From NCBI GenBank assembly GCA_028015205.1, contig CM051512.1, forward strand, positions 24,149,139-24,213,138: a stretch of 64,000 bases of DNA, in the 5' to 3' direction. Shown piece by piece: positions 46,097 to 58,662 of this stretch. Every line of letters starts with the position of its first letter. Position 1 is the stretch's first letter. Both the position numbers and the translations under genes were made by a program. The notes beneath the pieces were generated by a model, which worked only from the letters and a program-made list of their open reading frames with translations, was not told the DNA's origin and searched no databases. This stretch comes from Mytilisepta virgata (Eukaryota; Mollusca; Bivalvia; Mytilida; Mytilidae).

Positions 46097-48020
46097 TCAA
46101 GATTTGTAATATCTAGGTTTACGTCCAATTTTCTGAGTGCTGTTGAAAAATCTTGAATTTCATAAAGCTTTCATAAACTTTATTTTTCGCTTGTGGTCAC
46201 ACAGACACTGGCTTCATGTATATCTATTTAATTTTTGTCTCAAATCCATTTTACAAATGTTCAAAATCAAAACATAATTGACTGCTGTAATAATTGATAG
46301 ATACAAATTGAAATTTTGTTTATTGTCAGGGACAAGTTCAAATGTTAACCACATTTTTAATTTTCGAAATTTCTGTTATAACCCTTAAAGGACTGAAAAT
46401 TTGAAATAAACTTAATCTTATGACGTCGAAGCAAAAATGTGTATAGAAATATTGTTTAAAAAAGGAAATATAAGAAATTAATTTAAAAAGTTGTTAGCTT
46501 TTGAAAAATTTAACAGCAGACCTGTTAATGCAAAGTCACTTTAAAGAATCTCGAAATGCCCTTAAAATAGCTTAAAATCCCAGTAAATCAATTGAAAGAA
46601 TTTCCGGCTTCTATGCAAAAAAAAAAAAAACAAAAACAAAAAATCCAATAAATTTAGGATCTATTGAAAGGCAGAACCAGCGTTCTTAATATAACTTGGA
46701 AATTTGCATCTTTTTTTCGAATAGAATTAACACTTGCAAAGTTTCCATATGTACTTGTAATTTTTTTTTACTTTTCTTCCCATGAAATATTGGAAATCAT
46801 TAATATATGTAAATATATATTTTTTTCTCTCATAATTATACAATATTAGACATAATATGCCATTTGATATTAAGGAGGAAAATTGCTTTACAGTTTACTA
46901 AATTGTATAAGTCTATATTTTGCTAATATTTCCATTTATGTATTTTATTTTCTAAATAAATAACCATATTTTCTGAAAGTGATGCTTTATCTCTACGAGA
47001 ATACATTAAAACCGAAGAATTAATTGTAGAATATGATGCAAATGATTGTGGAATGTGAACACATAGCGTGTTCGACTTTCTCTTGAAAAAAAGGCAAGCA
47101 GTATATCAGAAAAGAATTAACTGTCGACAAATCATACACTAGAATTGACTCATGACCATGTTAGATTATGAAACGATAAAATATCACAAGATAGTCACTA
47201 CTCCCATATGCAGCTATATCGGTCATAATTATGTTAGGTAACTCTGTTTAGACTTATTAACTGGTTACCCAATATCGGGAATCTATTGGTCCCGTTCATG
47301 CCAGGCATTCATCGCAGTACTTCGATAACTCTGTATTGATTATAGCACGTTCTCCACGTCTTCACTTTAAAAAACTTTTTATTTGAAATATGTAGTAACA
47401 TTTCACATGGATTATAATTTCAATATATCAAATTGTGACAATAATTAATAATATGAAATTTATCACCAATTTATACAAACTGTCAAAAGTACATAATTAC
47501 ACGTGATAAAGGGTAATGGTGCAAGTTTTTTATTAATTTTTTAAGCCGCGAGAAAAGCGATTTTTTTTGGTAAAATTTATTTGAGTTTTATCTGAAGAAA
47601 TTTATTATGCGCAATTAACATGATGTGTGTTTCAGGTAATTATAACTAATTAACGATTTGACATGTGTATTGTACCTTGACTGTCCGGATGTTTATTGTT
47701 CCAACCGTTAATTAAGGTACACAGGTACATTGTATGTATACAGGTAAACAGTTTGTTGACCGAAAACAGCGTGATTTCATTTTTTGATAATTAATGCAAC
47801 ATTTTAATAAAGAGGTGTGTGTGTGTTTAAGGGGGGATCACAAAGAATGCAGTGGTGAAATATAATTTCAAATGTCAGATAAGTAACATTTTAATTTATT
47901 TTAAATTAATAATTTATCTTTTTGGTATTTATATATTTAACATTTGACATATTATATGAGTAATTCTAGTTACTCGTATATATATTTACTTTGTTATGGC
48001 AAGGTAGAAGCTGATTAGGA
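46097..48020. other. 3' flank and gene-free spacer
   Basis: AT-rich. Several AATAAA-like hexamers follow the BIM1-like stop codon (e.g. near 46405 and 46950), but none is decisive. No exon found. Confidence 0.45.
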
Positions 48021-48029
48021 TGGGCGCCA

Positions 48030-48970
48030 TCTTGAATAATAATAGTAAAAGATAACACATTTCAAAATAGCTAATTTTCAAATCAATTTGGAAGGGACAT
48101 AATCAAAATTTAAACTATTGCAATTACGATATTTCGAAAAGTTATGAAGGTTTTACTCAAACATATGATATATGAAGACCAAAGGATATACTTTATTAGT
48201 AACATCCGAGACATAAAACAATATGTCTCTAGTAATATATCAGTATCTATAGTATGCATATCCCCCCTTTTTATTATAACTTCATCACACAAACATTATA
48301 TAATAAAATCCTCGATTAAAAAGAAATGATGTCTGTATGAAATGATCAATCATCTGTGTTAGTTTTCATTAATACTGGCAAAGGTGCGATTTTTTTTTCA
48401 TAATCTATATCGCCCTTGGCGAGGATAAGTTAATATGCAGTGCAATTGGAAACTATACACTTATTAATAAGTTATGTCAGCTATTTATATATATATATAC
48501 TTTATATTTCAAACATAAGCGTTTGTTTCGATGCAAATATGAAATTGAAAATCATTAAATGTTTGTATTTTCGCGCCTTGTGCCATTTTCGGTCATCGTC
48601 GCCATCTTGAAAAATGATAACAGATTTTCCGAAAATAGCTAATTTTCAAATCAATTTGGAAGGGATATAATAAAAAATTAAACTATTGCATTTACGATAT
48701 TTCAAAAATTTATAAATGTATTAACTAGCACATAGCACCAAAATTTTTCCATCGGTTTTGGTTAAATCGCAATTTTATGTTAAAAACGACAAAAAAGCCA
48801 ATTTATCGGAGTTAGATGATTTAACAATATGGACTTAACGGGAAAATAAGACAAAATTTTCAAAAGCATTTGGAAGGGATAAGACAAAAATTTAAACGTT
48901 TCCAAATATCATAAATATATTTCTAAATATATGAGGAAGTACTACATAGCACCAAAATTTTTTCAGCACG
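48030..48970. repeat. Three diverged ~120-bp related blocks
   Basis: AGCTAATTTTCAAATCAATT + TGGAAGGGACATAATC (48070) recurs at 48645 with minor changes, and more diverged at 48865 (AAGCATTTGGAAGGGATAAG). Each is followed by TTAAAC.. and an ATATTTC block. Confidence 0.6.
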
Positions 48971-49054
48971 AACTAAAAGTAGTTTATTTTATCGATTCCT
49001 GATCGACCAAGTGCATTTCTATACCATTTACTTGGGCATGGTATAGGTGATGTG

Positions 49055-49076
49055 TGACGTCACCAAAGTCACGTGA
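49055..49076 (+). promoter_or_regulatory. Palindromic CRE plus CACGTG element
   Basis: Perfect TGACGTCA (49055-49062, CREB/ATF site) and perfect TCACGTGA (49069-49076, E-box/CLEAR type), 6 bp apart and ~75 bp before the ATG at 49151. Typical of a proximal promoter. Confidence 0.5.
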
Positions 49077-49150
49077 TGACTTCTATAGTTGGATATTGAG
49101 TCTGCTGAAGGTTGAACAACATTTCAGTTGACCAACCAAAGAACAAGAAG

Positions 49151-49273
49151 ATGGGTGACAGCAAACCGGATTTTCCTCCGTCGCTGCTTGGAGCAGACTA
49201 ACCGCCCAAGCCGTTTGGAAATCCGGTCAAAAAATTTCACAAATTCCCCTATCAGACATCAGAAATGAATAAG
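49151..49273 (+). pseudogene. Orphan first exon with an in-frame stop
   Basis: ATG in good context (AAGAAGATGG). It encodes MGDSKPDFPPSLLGAD, then TAA, then continues in the same frame as PPKPFGNPVKKFHKFPYQTS-EMNK up to a GT donor at 49274. The frame on both sides of the stop looks protein-like (Pro-rich, PPKPFGNP), so a single-base change from a Tyr codon is the simplest reading. No downstream exon was found before 52900. It could be a disabled gene copy, a 5' fragment of a duplicated gene, or a 16-residue micro-ORF. The parent family was not recognised. Confidence 0.45.
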
Positions 49274-49448
49274 GTATAATAAGGTTAATTTTTGAACAAA
49301 CTGTCGATAGATTCTTCCCTGGATGCTTTATACTTAGTTCAAGAACAAAGGGTTTTCAAGGGAGGTAATAATTTCTAGATTTACAGGACGAACGTTAAAT
49401 GTAAAAATGTGTGAGTCTTCCAAGGAAGACATGTATCGCCTGCAGACT

Positions 49449-49770
49449 TCAATTTTTACAAAAGATATTAAAATTTTTCTAAAAATGAAATATATATGCA
49501 CGCCTTTGCATTAAGGTTAATGCACAGAGAAAGTTTCATCAAATTGCTTTGAGCGGTTATGGAGTAGTTGAGGATAGAAGTTTTGATCCCCTTCCCCTTT
49601 TTTTCAAAAAGGTCAATTTTTACAAACAAAAACATTTAAATTTTCTAAAAATGAAATATATATGCACACCTGTGCATTAAGGTTAGTGCACAGAGAAAGT
49701 TTCATCAAATTCCTTTGAGTGGTTTACGAGTAGTTGAGGATAGAAGTTTTGACCCCCATTATGCCGGATG
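49449..49770. repeat. Two ~164-bp tandem copies
   Basis: CAATTTTTACAAA .. AAAAATGAAATATATATGCA .. GTGCACAGAGAAAGTTTCAT .. TAGTTGAGGATAGAAGTTTT occurs twice, starting at 49450 and 49614. Confidence 0.9.
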
Positions 49771-50214
49771 CCATTAACGGAGCAGGAGATGCATGATGTC
49801 TCACTCGTTTTCTTTTTTCTTCCTTTTTGAAAGTTACAATTGCAACCACATTAGTTTGGTGTTACAAATGTTTTCAATTGGATAGGTGGTACATCCCAAT
49901 ACACTAAAGTGGTTGAAATTTTTAACTAACAGCCCCTTTAGCTTCATAATGAGCACTGCCGGTATAGTAATTATATAGGAATCATGTGTAGGACTATACT
50001 GGCGAGCTTTCCTATCCTATCAGATTACAAATTGTATTTCTGCTGACACTAGGTTACAGGATACTAAGTGGAATGACATTGTATATTGTGTTTCTACTGC
50101 AGTAGAATAGTTACATATATAAATTTGACACAAATGAAGTCTCAACAACAATGCCCATTAAAAAATGAGTCTAGCAAATTCAAGTTAAAATGTCCAGAAA
50201 TAAACGCCCTGGAA

Positions 50215-50715
50215 TAGAAATATCCGACAGTATATGTTAGTATAGAGATATTTAGCGAGTAAATGTTAAAATACAGATATTCGAGAGTAAAGGTTTGATA
50301 AGGTATATCAGACAGTAAATATTAGAGATATCCTCAAGTGTTAGAAAGGACTTAATCGAGAGATATCTCAGATATCTGAGAGTAAATTTTAGAATACAGA
50401 TATCTGAGAGTAAATGTGACAATAAAGATATTCAAGAGTAAAACTGAATCCAGAGAGTAAAATAAAGAATAGAGACGTTAAAGAGTAAACGTTAGAATAG
50501 AGATATCAGATGGTGAATGTTAGAATAGAGATATCCGAAAATGAATATTGGAATATAGATATCCGGGTGTTAGAAAAGAGATATCTGAGAGTAAAATGCC
50601 AGAGAAAAGGTACTTGAAAGGAACTGTTAGAATAGATATATCCGAGAACAAATGTTTGAATAGTGATATCGGATGATAAATGTTTGAATAGAGATATCAG
50701 AGAGTAAATATTAGT
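50215..50715. repeat. Minisatellite of ~30-40-bp GAGATATC units
   Basis: More than ten degenerate units of the form TAGAATAGAGATATC + (C/A)GAGAGTAAATGT. High variability between units. Confidence 0.85.
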
Positions 50716-50924
50716 CTTAATTTCAAACCATAAACTTTAATAATGGTGTATAAATGCATTTATCATATACTTAGTACTAAATAAAGGAAAATTTATATCA
50801 TATGGCAAAATGCTGGGTACATTATTCATGACATTTGCATCACGTGACTTCAGCCCTTTTAAGCAAATTACCTCCCTTAGTTGTAGATCGAAAATGATAA
50901 AATTGTTTGAATTACGGATAATCG

Positions 50925-51519
50925 AGTCTTTTTCCGTCTCGGCTCTTAAACTAATGTGTCTATGAAAACTTCCTTTGGCGGATATTTACAAATTCTTTGT
51001 TTAATTCTTAGGGGAAAGCTTCATATTTGAAGGATTACGCTATGGGAGACTTGAAATTATCATGTTTTAAAAACATTTTGGCCGAAAAGTTATGAAAGCA
51101 GGTGAGATAAAACTTATTTCCTCATTAAATTCATCCTCAAAAGTTGTTCTCTATATGCGGACAATTTATGTATGATCTCGCCTTGTATCTGTATTTGTAG
51201 TTTGAATTTGCATTTTTAACTAATTTTTGTTAATTCATATAGCAGTTATACTACGGTTACGCTTCAGTTTTTTAAACTGAATTGGCCGAAAGTTTTCAAT
51301 GCTGACAATGTTTATTTGCACACGAAAGGAAAGCTAATATTGTGTAGAATGTACCTATATGCGGACAAATTGCTTATGAGTCATAAGAATTTGAATATTT
51401 GCATTTTTATTTTTTGGGGCAAGTTTAATGCTTTGTAATGAATGTCATCAGAGAAATCCAAAATGGCCGCTATGCAAATTACCAAAGTACCCGCAATTTT
51501 GCCATATGATATGATACTT
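50925..51519 (-). repeat. ~590-bp dispersed repeat R3, copy 2
   Basis: Reverse complement of 19216-19808, from TCTTTTTCCGTCTCGGCTCT to ACCCGCAATTTTGCCATATG. High similarity over the whole length. Confidence 0.8.
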
Positions 51520-51601
51520 AAAGAGCCTTGTCAGCTATATATTCTACCGTGGTGATATCGATATCATCAACCCTTTATCATACCCCTTAAAATGATATTG
51601 G

Positions 51602-51783
51602 TCACGTGACCAGAAAGATCTGTTAAAATATATGATAAAGCGTATAAAACGTCAAAATCCGTATCACATGCGGTATCATCCCTCGGGCTGATATTGAAAT
51701 CTCGGGTGATACGGACGTGATACGGATTTTGACATGTTTTATACGCTTTATCATATATTTAACAGATCTTTCTGGTCACGTGA
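51602..51783. mobile_element. Foldback palindrome with ~65-bp arms
   Basis: Left arm TCACGTGACCAGAAAGATCT, GTTAAAATATATGATAAAGC, GTATAAAACGTCAAAATCCG, TATCAC is mirrored by the right arm to ~95 percent by eye. The loop contains TCATCCCTCGGGCTGATATT, which also occurs at 54411-54430. Confidence 0.85.
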
Positions 51784-52379
51784 TGTTATTATTCTCTATT
51801 TATCATGAACTGGCATACTTACATGTAGTAGACAAATAAAGAGTGACGAATTTTTTTTTTCGATATTCGCCTAGTAGGTGAATATCATCTCCTGGTTATC
51901 TTGTCTTCACTTGAAAGTTTGTATTGTGTTCTGGTTCACAGTGTTTATAAGGTCTTGTTATGCCTAGATTACGCGTCAAAAATCACCTGCTGAAAATAGG
52001 CTAGAAATTTACCAGTTGCAGCACTTTTTTCGATAAAAGCTAGATTGCAATTTATAGTTGCAGGATAAAAACAATATATGTACATTGTCGGAAATATACA
52101 ATTAATTTGTACCTAGCATTTCTACATTTCTAAGGCTCGTATAAATACATTATATATTTTCCGACAGTTTCAACCTCCGGAGCAGGGACATTTCCATTCC
52201 GTACACTCTACTGGAAAAACGCCCCTGCCGTAATCGTGTTCACACAGGACAAAATCTTGTCCTTTTTGGTACGCGGGCGGATGAATATATGTTTTAATAT
52301 TTCACTTTATTGACCTCTTTATAAAGTTTTTTACATGTTTTCTTCTTATAGTATTTTTATAACCTTGACAAATTTATCC

Positions 52380-52800
52380 CATTAAAGACGTTCAAAGTTG
52401 TGGGGAATGTCAAGTTGAAGAGTTTTCATTTTTTGATGGAATGTCCTATTTATGAAAGAGAAAGAAAAGAGCTTTTAGAACAAGCGAGTACTGAGACCAA
52501 ACATTCTTTTTTTCAAAATCTGATGAGTTTCTTTTGCTCATGTCTTGCGAATCAGAAAATGTTAATATGTCAATGTCAAAATATCTATACACATGTTTAG
52601 AATTAAGGAGAAATGCTCGTTCCAATGACTAATATGTGTATATATATAGTGATATCCCCCCCCCCTTTTATATTTAGAAGGTTATTTAATATTTATTAGT
52701 TTATTTATTGTTCCTTTTTATTATTGTAATGTTATATGCCCGGAACGGACCCAGAATTGGTATTAAATAAAGTATTCTGAGTCTATTCTATTCTATATAG
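52380..52800 (+). pseudogene. LINE C-terminal relic and 3' end
   Basis: Frame with FHFLMECPIYERERKELLEQ, the H-x4-C post-RT motif of Jockey/CR1-type LINEs; upstream frames are broken. The 3' region ends with TTCTGAGTCTATTCTATTCT. It ends ~110 bp before the B-box gene. Confidence 0.65.
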
Positions 52801-52914
52801 TTGTTTGCTTGAATAAATTTTCTGATCTGTTAGTCATGTCTGCATTGACCCGCGATCGATCTCTAATAAGGGGAGATAATTAAGAACTGTTTCAACAAAC
52901 CAGAGAAAAGAAAA

Positions 52915-53865
52915 ATGGCGCAGTCTGCGCTTAAGACTTGCGAAATATGTACTCAAGCAAATGGTGAAGATTTTTGTGTTGAATGTAAACAGGTTTTCTG
53001 TGAAAACTGTAAGGTAATGCACCTAAGAATGAATCAATCACGAAATCATACATTCAATAAACCAATTTATAACGAGGAAGCAAAATTGTGCGCAGAGCAC
53101 AATTTGACATACATTTTGTTTTGTGAAAAATGCAATACACCTACTTGCCAAACATGTATTGTTACAACGCATAAATGTCATGGCATGACAGAAATTAATG
53201 AAGCACTTGAACAGAGAAAAGAAGAATTTTCCAAGGTGTTTAACGATTATTCTGAAGTTATCGATACTGTTAAAAAAATCAGAGTTGGTTTGGAAGAAAG
53301 TCGTACAACTTTCAGGAATGATGTGGACAGTGTCATGAAAAAAATTGAGACTGAAAGAAAAAATTTAATATCAAGAATTTCTGAAATCTTTGACGAAAGG
53401 GTTAGAGAGATAAGAAGCAAAGAAAAAGAAGAAAATGAACGCATAATACAGTGTATAACAGAGTTGGACGACGCTGAAGCAAAAAGTGTTCTTTTGAAAG
53501 AAAAGGCTGATAAGACAAAAAAGGAACGTGGCATCCAGTTGCTTTTAACCTTAAAGGAACTCCAACGTGAAATGACAGAGAACTTTCATCTTCCGTTATT
53601 GCCGGATATATCAAATATTATGAAAGAGAAACCAACAGTAAAAGATTCGGACATTCTAAAATTAACTGGAATCGTTTCGTTCAATGAAGTGGAACATTCA
53701 TATATATGGATGACGAAATATCGGTGCCCACACTGTCAATTGACCGACGAATATGACATAATAGATATGCCCGATGACAATTTTTATTGTTCTGAATGTT
53801 TACAGAATTCTGATAAATGGCATGAGATGTACAAAATGTATCATATAGGGGACTATTACAAATAG
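52915..53865 (+). CDS. TRIM-like double B-box/coiled-coil protein with four-Cys C-terminus
   Basis: Intronless, 316 residues, ATG in Kozak-like context (AAAATGG), with AATAAA 13 bp after the stop. B-box 1: C9,C12,C21,C24,C29,C32,H36,H45. B-box 2: C59,H62,C70,C73,C78,C81,H86,H89 (classic C-x2-H-x7-C-x2-C-x4-C-x2-C-x4-H-x2-H). Residues ~95-230 are rich in E/K/L/I heptads and form the coiled coil. No RING precedes the B-boxes and no NHL, SPRY or filamin follows. Instead residues 269-297 hold YRCPHCQ..FYCSECLQ, a C-x2-C-x17-C-x2-C zinc-ribbon-like motif. Bivalves carry large expansions of B-box proteins linked to innate immunity; a scaffold or regulatory role without E3 activity is inferred. Lack of introns suggests a retrocopy origin, but the frame is intact. 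Minus-strand ORFs overlapping it are shadows. Confidence 0.92.
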   Translation: MAQSALKTCEICTQANGEDFCVECKQVFCENCKVMHLRMNQSRNHTFNKPIYNEEAKLCAEHNLTYILFCEKCNTPTCQTCIVTTHKCHGMTEINEALEQRKEEFSKVFNDYSEVIDTVKKIRVGLEESRTTFRNDVDSVMKKIETERKNLISRISEIFDERVREIRSKEKEENERIIQCITELDDAEAKSVLLKEKADKTKKERGIQLLLTLKELQREMTENFHLPLLPDISNIMKEKPTVKDSDILKLTGIVSFNEVEHSYIWMTKYRCPHCQLTDEYDIIDMPDDNFYCSECLQNSDKWHEMYKMYHIGDYYK

Positions 53866-53889
53866 GAACAGATCTCAAATAAAATTATT

Positions 53890-54300
53890 TACTTTTATTT
53901 TAAATTTTGTCACTGGTATAATATGCATTATAACATGTGTTAAGATACATTTGCATATTAAAAAAAAAAGAAGCAAATATGTATATTGCACTTCCAGCTG
54001 TATAGTATGTGTACTTTGTATATTACAGTTTTATTAGTGAAACGCTTTGATATAAGTTTGAAAAATGGTACTTAAAAGTATAATTAAATTGGTGTTTTGA
54101 TATTAATCTTGTATTATTTATTGATAAATAAATTACATAAACCTATCGGACCGGCTATCATTCCAGCTCTTGAATGATGGTTTATGAGCCTGAGGTGTGC
54201 AAATATGGGTTGTTCACTTCCGGTTGTTACAAATATGCAAAAACCACCATATTACACACTAAGTAAATGATAAGTCTAAGTAAAGTCTAATTGCATCGAA
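53890..54300. other. 3' flank of the B-box gene
   Basis: AT-rich, with no exon. AATGATAG/ATCATTCCAGCTCTTGA-TGATGG suggests a small hairpin near 54150-54180 only. Confidence 0.35.
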
Positions 54301-54301
54301 T

Positions 54302-54431
<130 letters not shown>

Positions 54432-54449
54432 TATATATATATATAATTT

Positions 54450-55195
54450 ATCTGTGTATGGCGAAGGTGAAGTCAATGGCCAGTACAGCGTTTAGAGACC
54501 CAATACAACTGCACAAGGATGTAATACAGGATCAAACACCCATTCTATGATAATTCTTTGATACCAATTTTGATGCACAAGATGTGTAGAATAAATTAAT
54601 TAACCAATGTACTGACAACAGCTGTACGATTAATTTATTACAACAATCATTATAAAAGACCGGACCGCAATATTGCTCGAGGACATAAGACTATACCAGT
54701 ATCAAAAACTAAATTCTTGATACATCTGTTCACAAATTTGTTGACAAAAGCTTTAGGAAGAACAGATTCTATACCGGATGTTGATAATATAAGTTATTTT
54801 AATGAAGTAAACCTAATATATGTAACATGTTTGAAAGTCAACTGTATTTGAACTATCATGTTTTACCGGAAGTACATATGGCTACATTAGGACCAGTTTT
54901 CATGTTATATCAGACCTGTATTATTGAACTGTTGAAGAAATGTTAATTTCAACACTTATATAATTAATAAAATTTTGTGGGTATCGATTTTCGCTGTTAA
55001 GTGAATAGATAGCGTGTTATCAAATCAGAATTTCATTTTTATATCTAAATTCGTGGTTCTGCATGTATGAAAAAACATTGTTATCCAACGATATACATTT
55101 ACACAATGTAACTACACATGTAAAATTACGACAAGAAGACATAAAGAATAAGTCCTACCCTGGAATTTAAATTTTAAAATTTCATTATATTTTGC
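54450..55195. other. Gene-free stretch
   Basis: No exon or clear repeat recognised. Confidence 0.4.
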
Positions 55196-55490
55196 AGAAA
55201 TCTGCATCAGTGACGTCAACAACATATCCGCGAAATTGAGAGAGGTCAAAATAAAAAATACCACGAGAGGAACTGCAGATTATGCAAAATGTGCAAAATT
55301 ATTGAGAACGAGAACCATTTCTTTTTAAACTGTAAAACCAAAATTTGCGGAAATACCTCTTTGCTAATTTAGATAGTCATTGAAATTTTATTCAAGATGA
55401 AACACTTTCCTGTCTCCTAAATCCATCTTCAACAAAACATGTAATAATTATAGGCTTCTTTTTAAAACAGTCATTAGAGCTGAGGTCAGA
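55196..55490 (+). pseudogene. LINE C-terminal relic
   Basis: Frame with IREIERG, NCRLCKMCKIIENENHFFLN-C, a C-x2-C..H-x4-C knuckle of Jockey/CR1-type LINEs, then LLNPSSTKHVIII in a broken frame. 5' and RT parts are missing. Confidence 0.65.
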
Positions 55491-55499
55491 AGTCTCTTA

Positions 55500-57650
55500 A
55501 TCTAAGCATGTACTGTTTAATAATATCGCTTGTTTATATGTTTCCCTGTTTTGTTTTATTAAAGGTGTCATAAACATTTGTAGAAAATGTATATATGTTT
55601 CATGTTCATAAACATACATGTATATTATTATATTAGGAATCAGATATGAATATCTCCATGTATATATAAAATCATTGCGAAACAACCCTTTTTCTAATTT
55701 ACGATCACGTTTGTCATTTTTATCTTGTGATCAAACGAAAGACTAAAATTTATTTTAAATCCGAAATCTGAACTTTTATCGGTTGTTAGTCCCTTCAGTA
55801 AACAATCATGAGAGTTGAGATAGAAAGGTTCACGCCAGTTAAAATTATACTTTAAATTGTATTTCAATTGTATTTGCGTACACTGCATATATATTTTTGT
55901 AGTTTGCTTGACCCTTATGGGTTTCTTCTGTATAAAATCATAATTTCTTTCTGCTGTTCGTAATATAACGCGCCTAGTAGGGAAATACATGTACAGTACT
56001 ACCCGAAAATATTAGAACCTTGAAAATTCACATGTTTTATTTGAATGCATTTCCCACCTATTGATGTTCTAGGTCTTCTTAAACTAACAAAGCAGCCTAT
56101 CAATAACTGGCTGCAAAAGAATATGGAAAAAAATATATTAGCTGAATGTTTGATCCAAAAGATAAGAGTCATGGCAGTGTAGAAAGAGAACAAGGATTAA
56201 TAACTAAAGTTTTTTTTATTAATTTTACAGCATGTCCTTTTTTAGTTTCTTTGAACTGTCAATTTTATTTGTTGCAAAGGAGAAGGATCGCATACCTACT
56301 CATCTGGTTACACTGTGGTTGTACAAAGTCATGTATGCTTCTTTTTCTTTAATTAAATTGGTAATATTTTATTTTTTTAGAATAGTTTCTATTCGGCTTG
56401 AGTTGGATTACTTCAAAAAAAATTTTTTATATAGGGTTATTAAGAGCCTGTTATGCACTATAGGCAAATGTTCCTTGTTGAGGGCTGCATGATGACCTCT
56501 TTTTGTACTTTTAAAATTTGGATTCAGTATTAACCCCATATATCTGTCTAGAGAGAACAAGTATATCATAGCTAGAAAAATTAGTTTTTCTGAAGCAACA
56601 AAAGAGAAATAAACAAACAACAAAAGTTCCAAAACAATCTGAAAGTGGCAGCATTAAGTGATTTCTACTTGGGGGGGGGGGGGGGGGGGGGCGGTTTAGG
56701 ATCAAATGTTTCTTCAACGAAAACTTGGTCCTGGTTCTTTTTCCCCGGATTTCATTTAAACCAAAAGTTTCCTTTTAGGTGTTTGTTTTGACACCTAAAG
56801 TGTACCTGTCTTTCAATTTTTCCAAAATCTGGGCCTGCTTTTTTATTTCATATCTGATCCTACCCCCCCCCTCTAAAAATCAAATGGTTGCTCCATAAGC
56901 ACGATTTGTTCCGTTTAAAACTATAGACCTGGCAGAATAATGAGCTTTATTTTTGAGTTCGACGATGACCGTAGAAAAGTTGTTTTCGTATCATCCATAA
57001 GTTTGGATATTTCGTTACATTTTCTAGGCTTTTTCTTTTAAGTTTGTGCTATATTTCTTTTTCAAATTATTTTCTGAACCCTACAGCTGTATTCTATCTG
57101 ATATTTTTTTTCTGCTGAGAAAGTCGCAGTAAAAGCGTACTGAGTTTACTGTAGAATGTATACACTACTCGACAAAGACATTGGTACAGTTCTAGTAAGA
57201 AGGAGAAAATTAAACAGTGTTGGACTTCGAAACAGGTTGTTGCTTACCCATCACGAGCTGCTGTCGTCCGCGTTTTTTAAATTTTTTTTTCTTTGTTTTG
57301 AATTCGTCTTTGTGTATTTGTCATTTATACATTCCTCTTAGTTGTTCTTTTGTCGTTTTTTATTCACTTGTTTTAATTATATAGAGACAATTTTTTCAAT
57401 ATAAGTTTTAGCACTTGCATTACAATTACGGGTTTTTATAACTCTCTTGAATATTATAATGGTACATGATTGTACAGATCTTACTTTATCATCTAACACT
57501 TAATATCACTCCTGTTTTGTTTTTATAAAGAGTGAGAGAAAGAGGAAAAGGAGTATTGTCAGGATGAGGCTCACGTGTTTGCTCACTTTGAAAATCCTTT
57601 CCTTTTTCTTCTTGTTCTTTCTCAATCATGCTTTATTTTACCAAGTCTTA
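55500..57650. other. Gene-free stretch with homopolymer run
   Basis: G-run of about 22 at ~56671-56692 and C-run near 56865. No supported exon; ORFs are AT-rich noise. Confidence 0.4.
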
Positions 57651-57793
57651 TAATACGGACATTTTGTAGATTTGTAGTTTCGTGGTGAAGTAAATAGAGA
57701 GAGAGAGAGAGAGAGAGAGAGAAGTAATACGGACATTTTGTAGATTTGTAGTTTCCTGGTGAAGTGAGAGAGAGAGAGAGAGAGAGAGAGAAG
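57650..57793. repeat. 71-bp duplication with (GA)n tails
   Basis: AATACGGACATTTTGTAGAT + TTGTAGTTTCxTGGTGAAGT occurs twice, each followed by a (GA)n tract. The two copies differ by one G/C base. Confidence 0.9.
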
Positions 57794-58660
57794 GTGGGGA
57801 ATAATTATTGCGTTACGTTGCTTTTTACAGTTCGAAATTCTTGATTTGCTTGGTTGCTTTTTAGTTTAAAATTTTTTGAAGTTCTTACTTTGGATTCACT
57901 TTTCAGAAAACAATTTAAAAATTGGATCATATACAAATTAATTGGATTGTAAATCAATGGAGCGTATAAGTTTTAAAAGTTTTATGGGAATGCCATTTAT
58001 TTAAAATAAGTTTGTTTTAATATTTATATATTAAGTCAACTGCGAGTGTCACAAATTCACCAAACTTTAGGGGTACCATATGTCATATGTCCTGACCAAC
58101 TCTGTTTCATTTAAAATTTACAAAGAAATCCCCTTATTACTGTATATATATATATAATAGGCCTATCCTGTTACTAAAATTATATTTTGTTACCTAGGAA
58201 AACAAACGATGTGTGTTAAATTTTGTGTAATCCTCGCGTCACTTGTTAAACATATATTACAAAACATCGTGTGTGATTAAGTGGTAACTGGTTCATTGAA
58301 AATAAAAATAAACAGCTGAACATTTAAACGTAATCTTTAGATCGAGCGGGAAAACTTAGACAAAGAACTTTCAATACGTTGCCTCGTAAGGCCAATAGGC
58401 CTACATACACCATTACGGAACTGCGGTAAGAGGTTTATTTTTACTTTTTACATGTAATCAATAAGCTTTGTTTTTATTAATACCATATGTCACAATTTAT
58501 GACAAACTTATAACTATTATGTACATATATATATACCGATATACTAGCTATTAGCATGATTGTGGATTTTGATGTACATGGAAAAGAAATACACATGTAC
58601 GTATTCAAGGAAACTGTTACTTAACGATAATAACAATTCGCCAGCCATTAAAGGAATGTA
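57794..58660. other. Gene-free stretch
   Basis: No exon, RNA gene or defined repeat recognised. Confidence 0.4.
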
Positions 58661-58662
58661 AG

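Noticed and set aside
53247..53878. Minus-strand ORFs opposite the B-box gene
   Set aside because: Shadows of the plus-strand frame, whose zinc ligands are complete.
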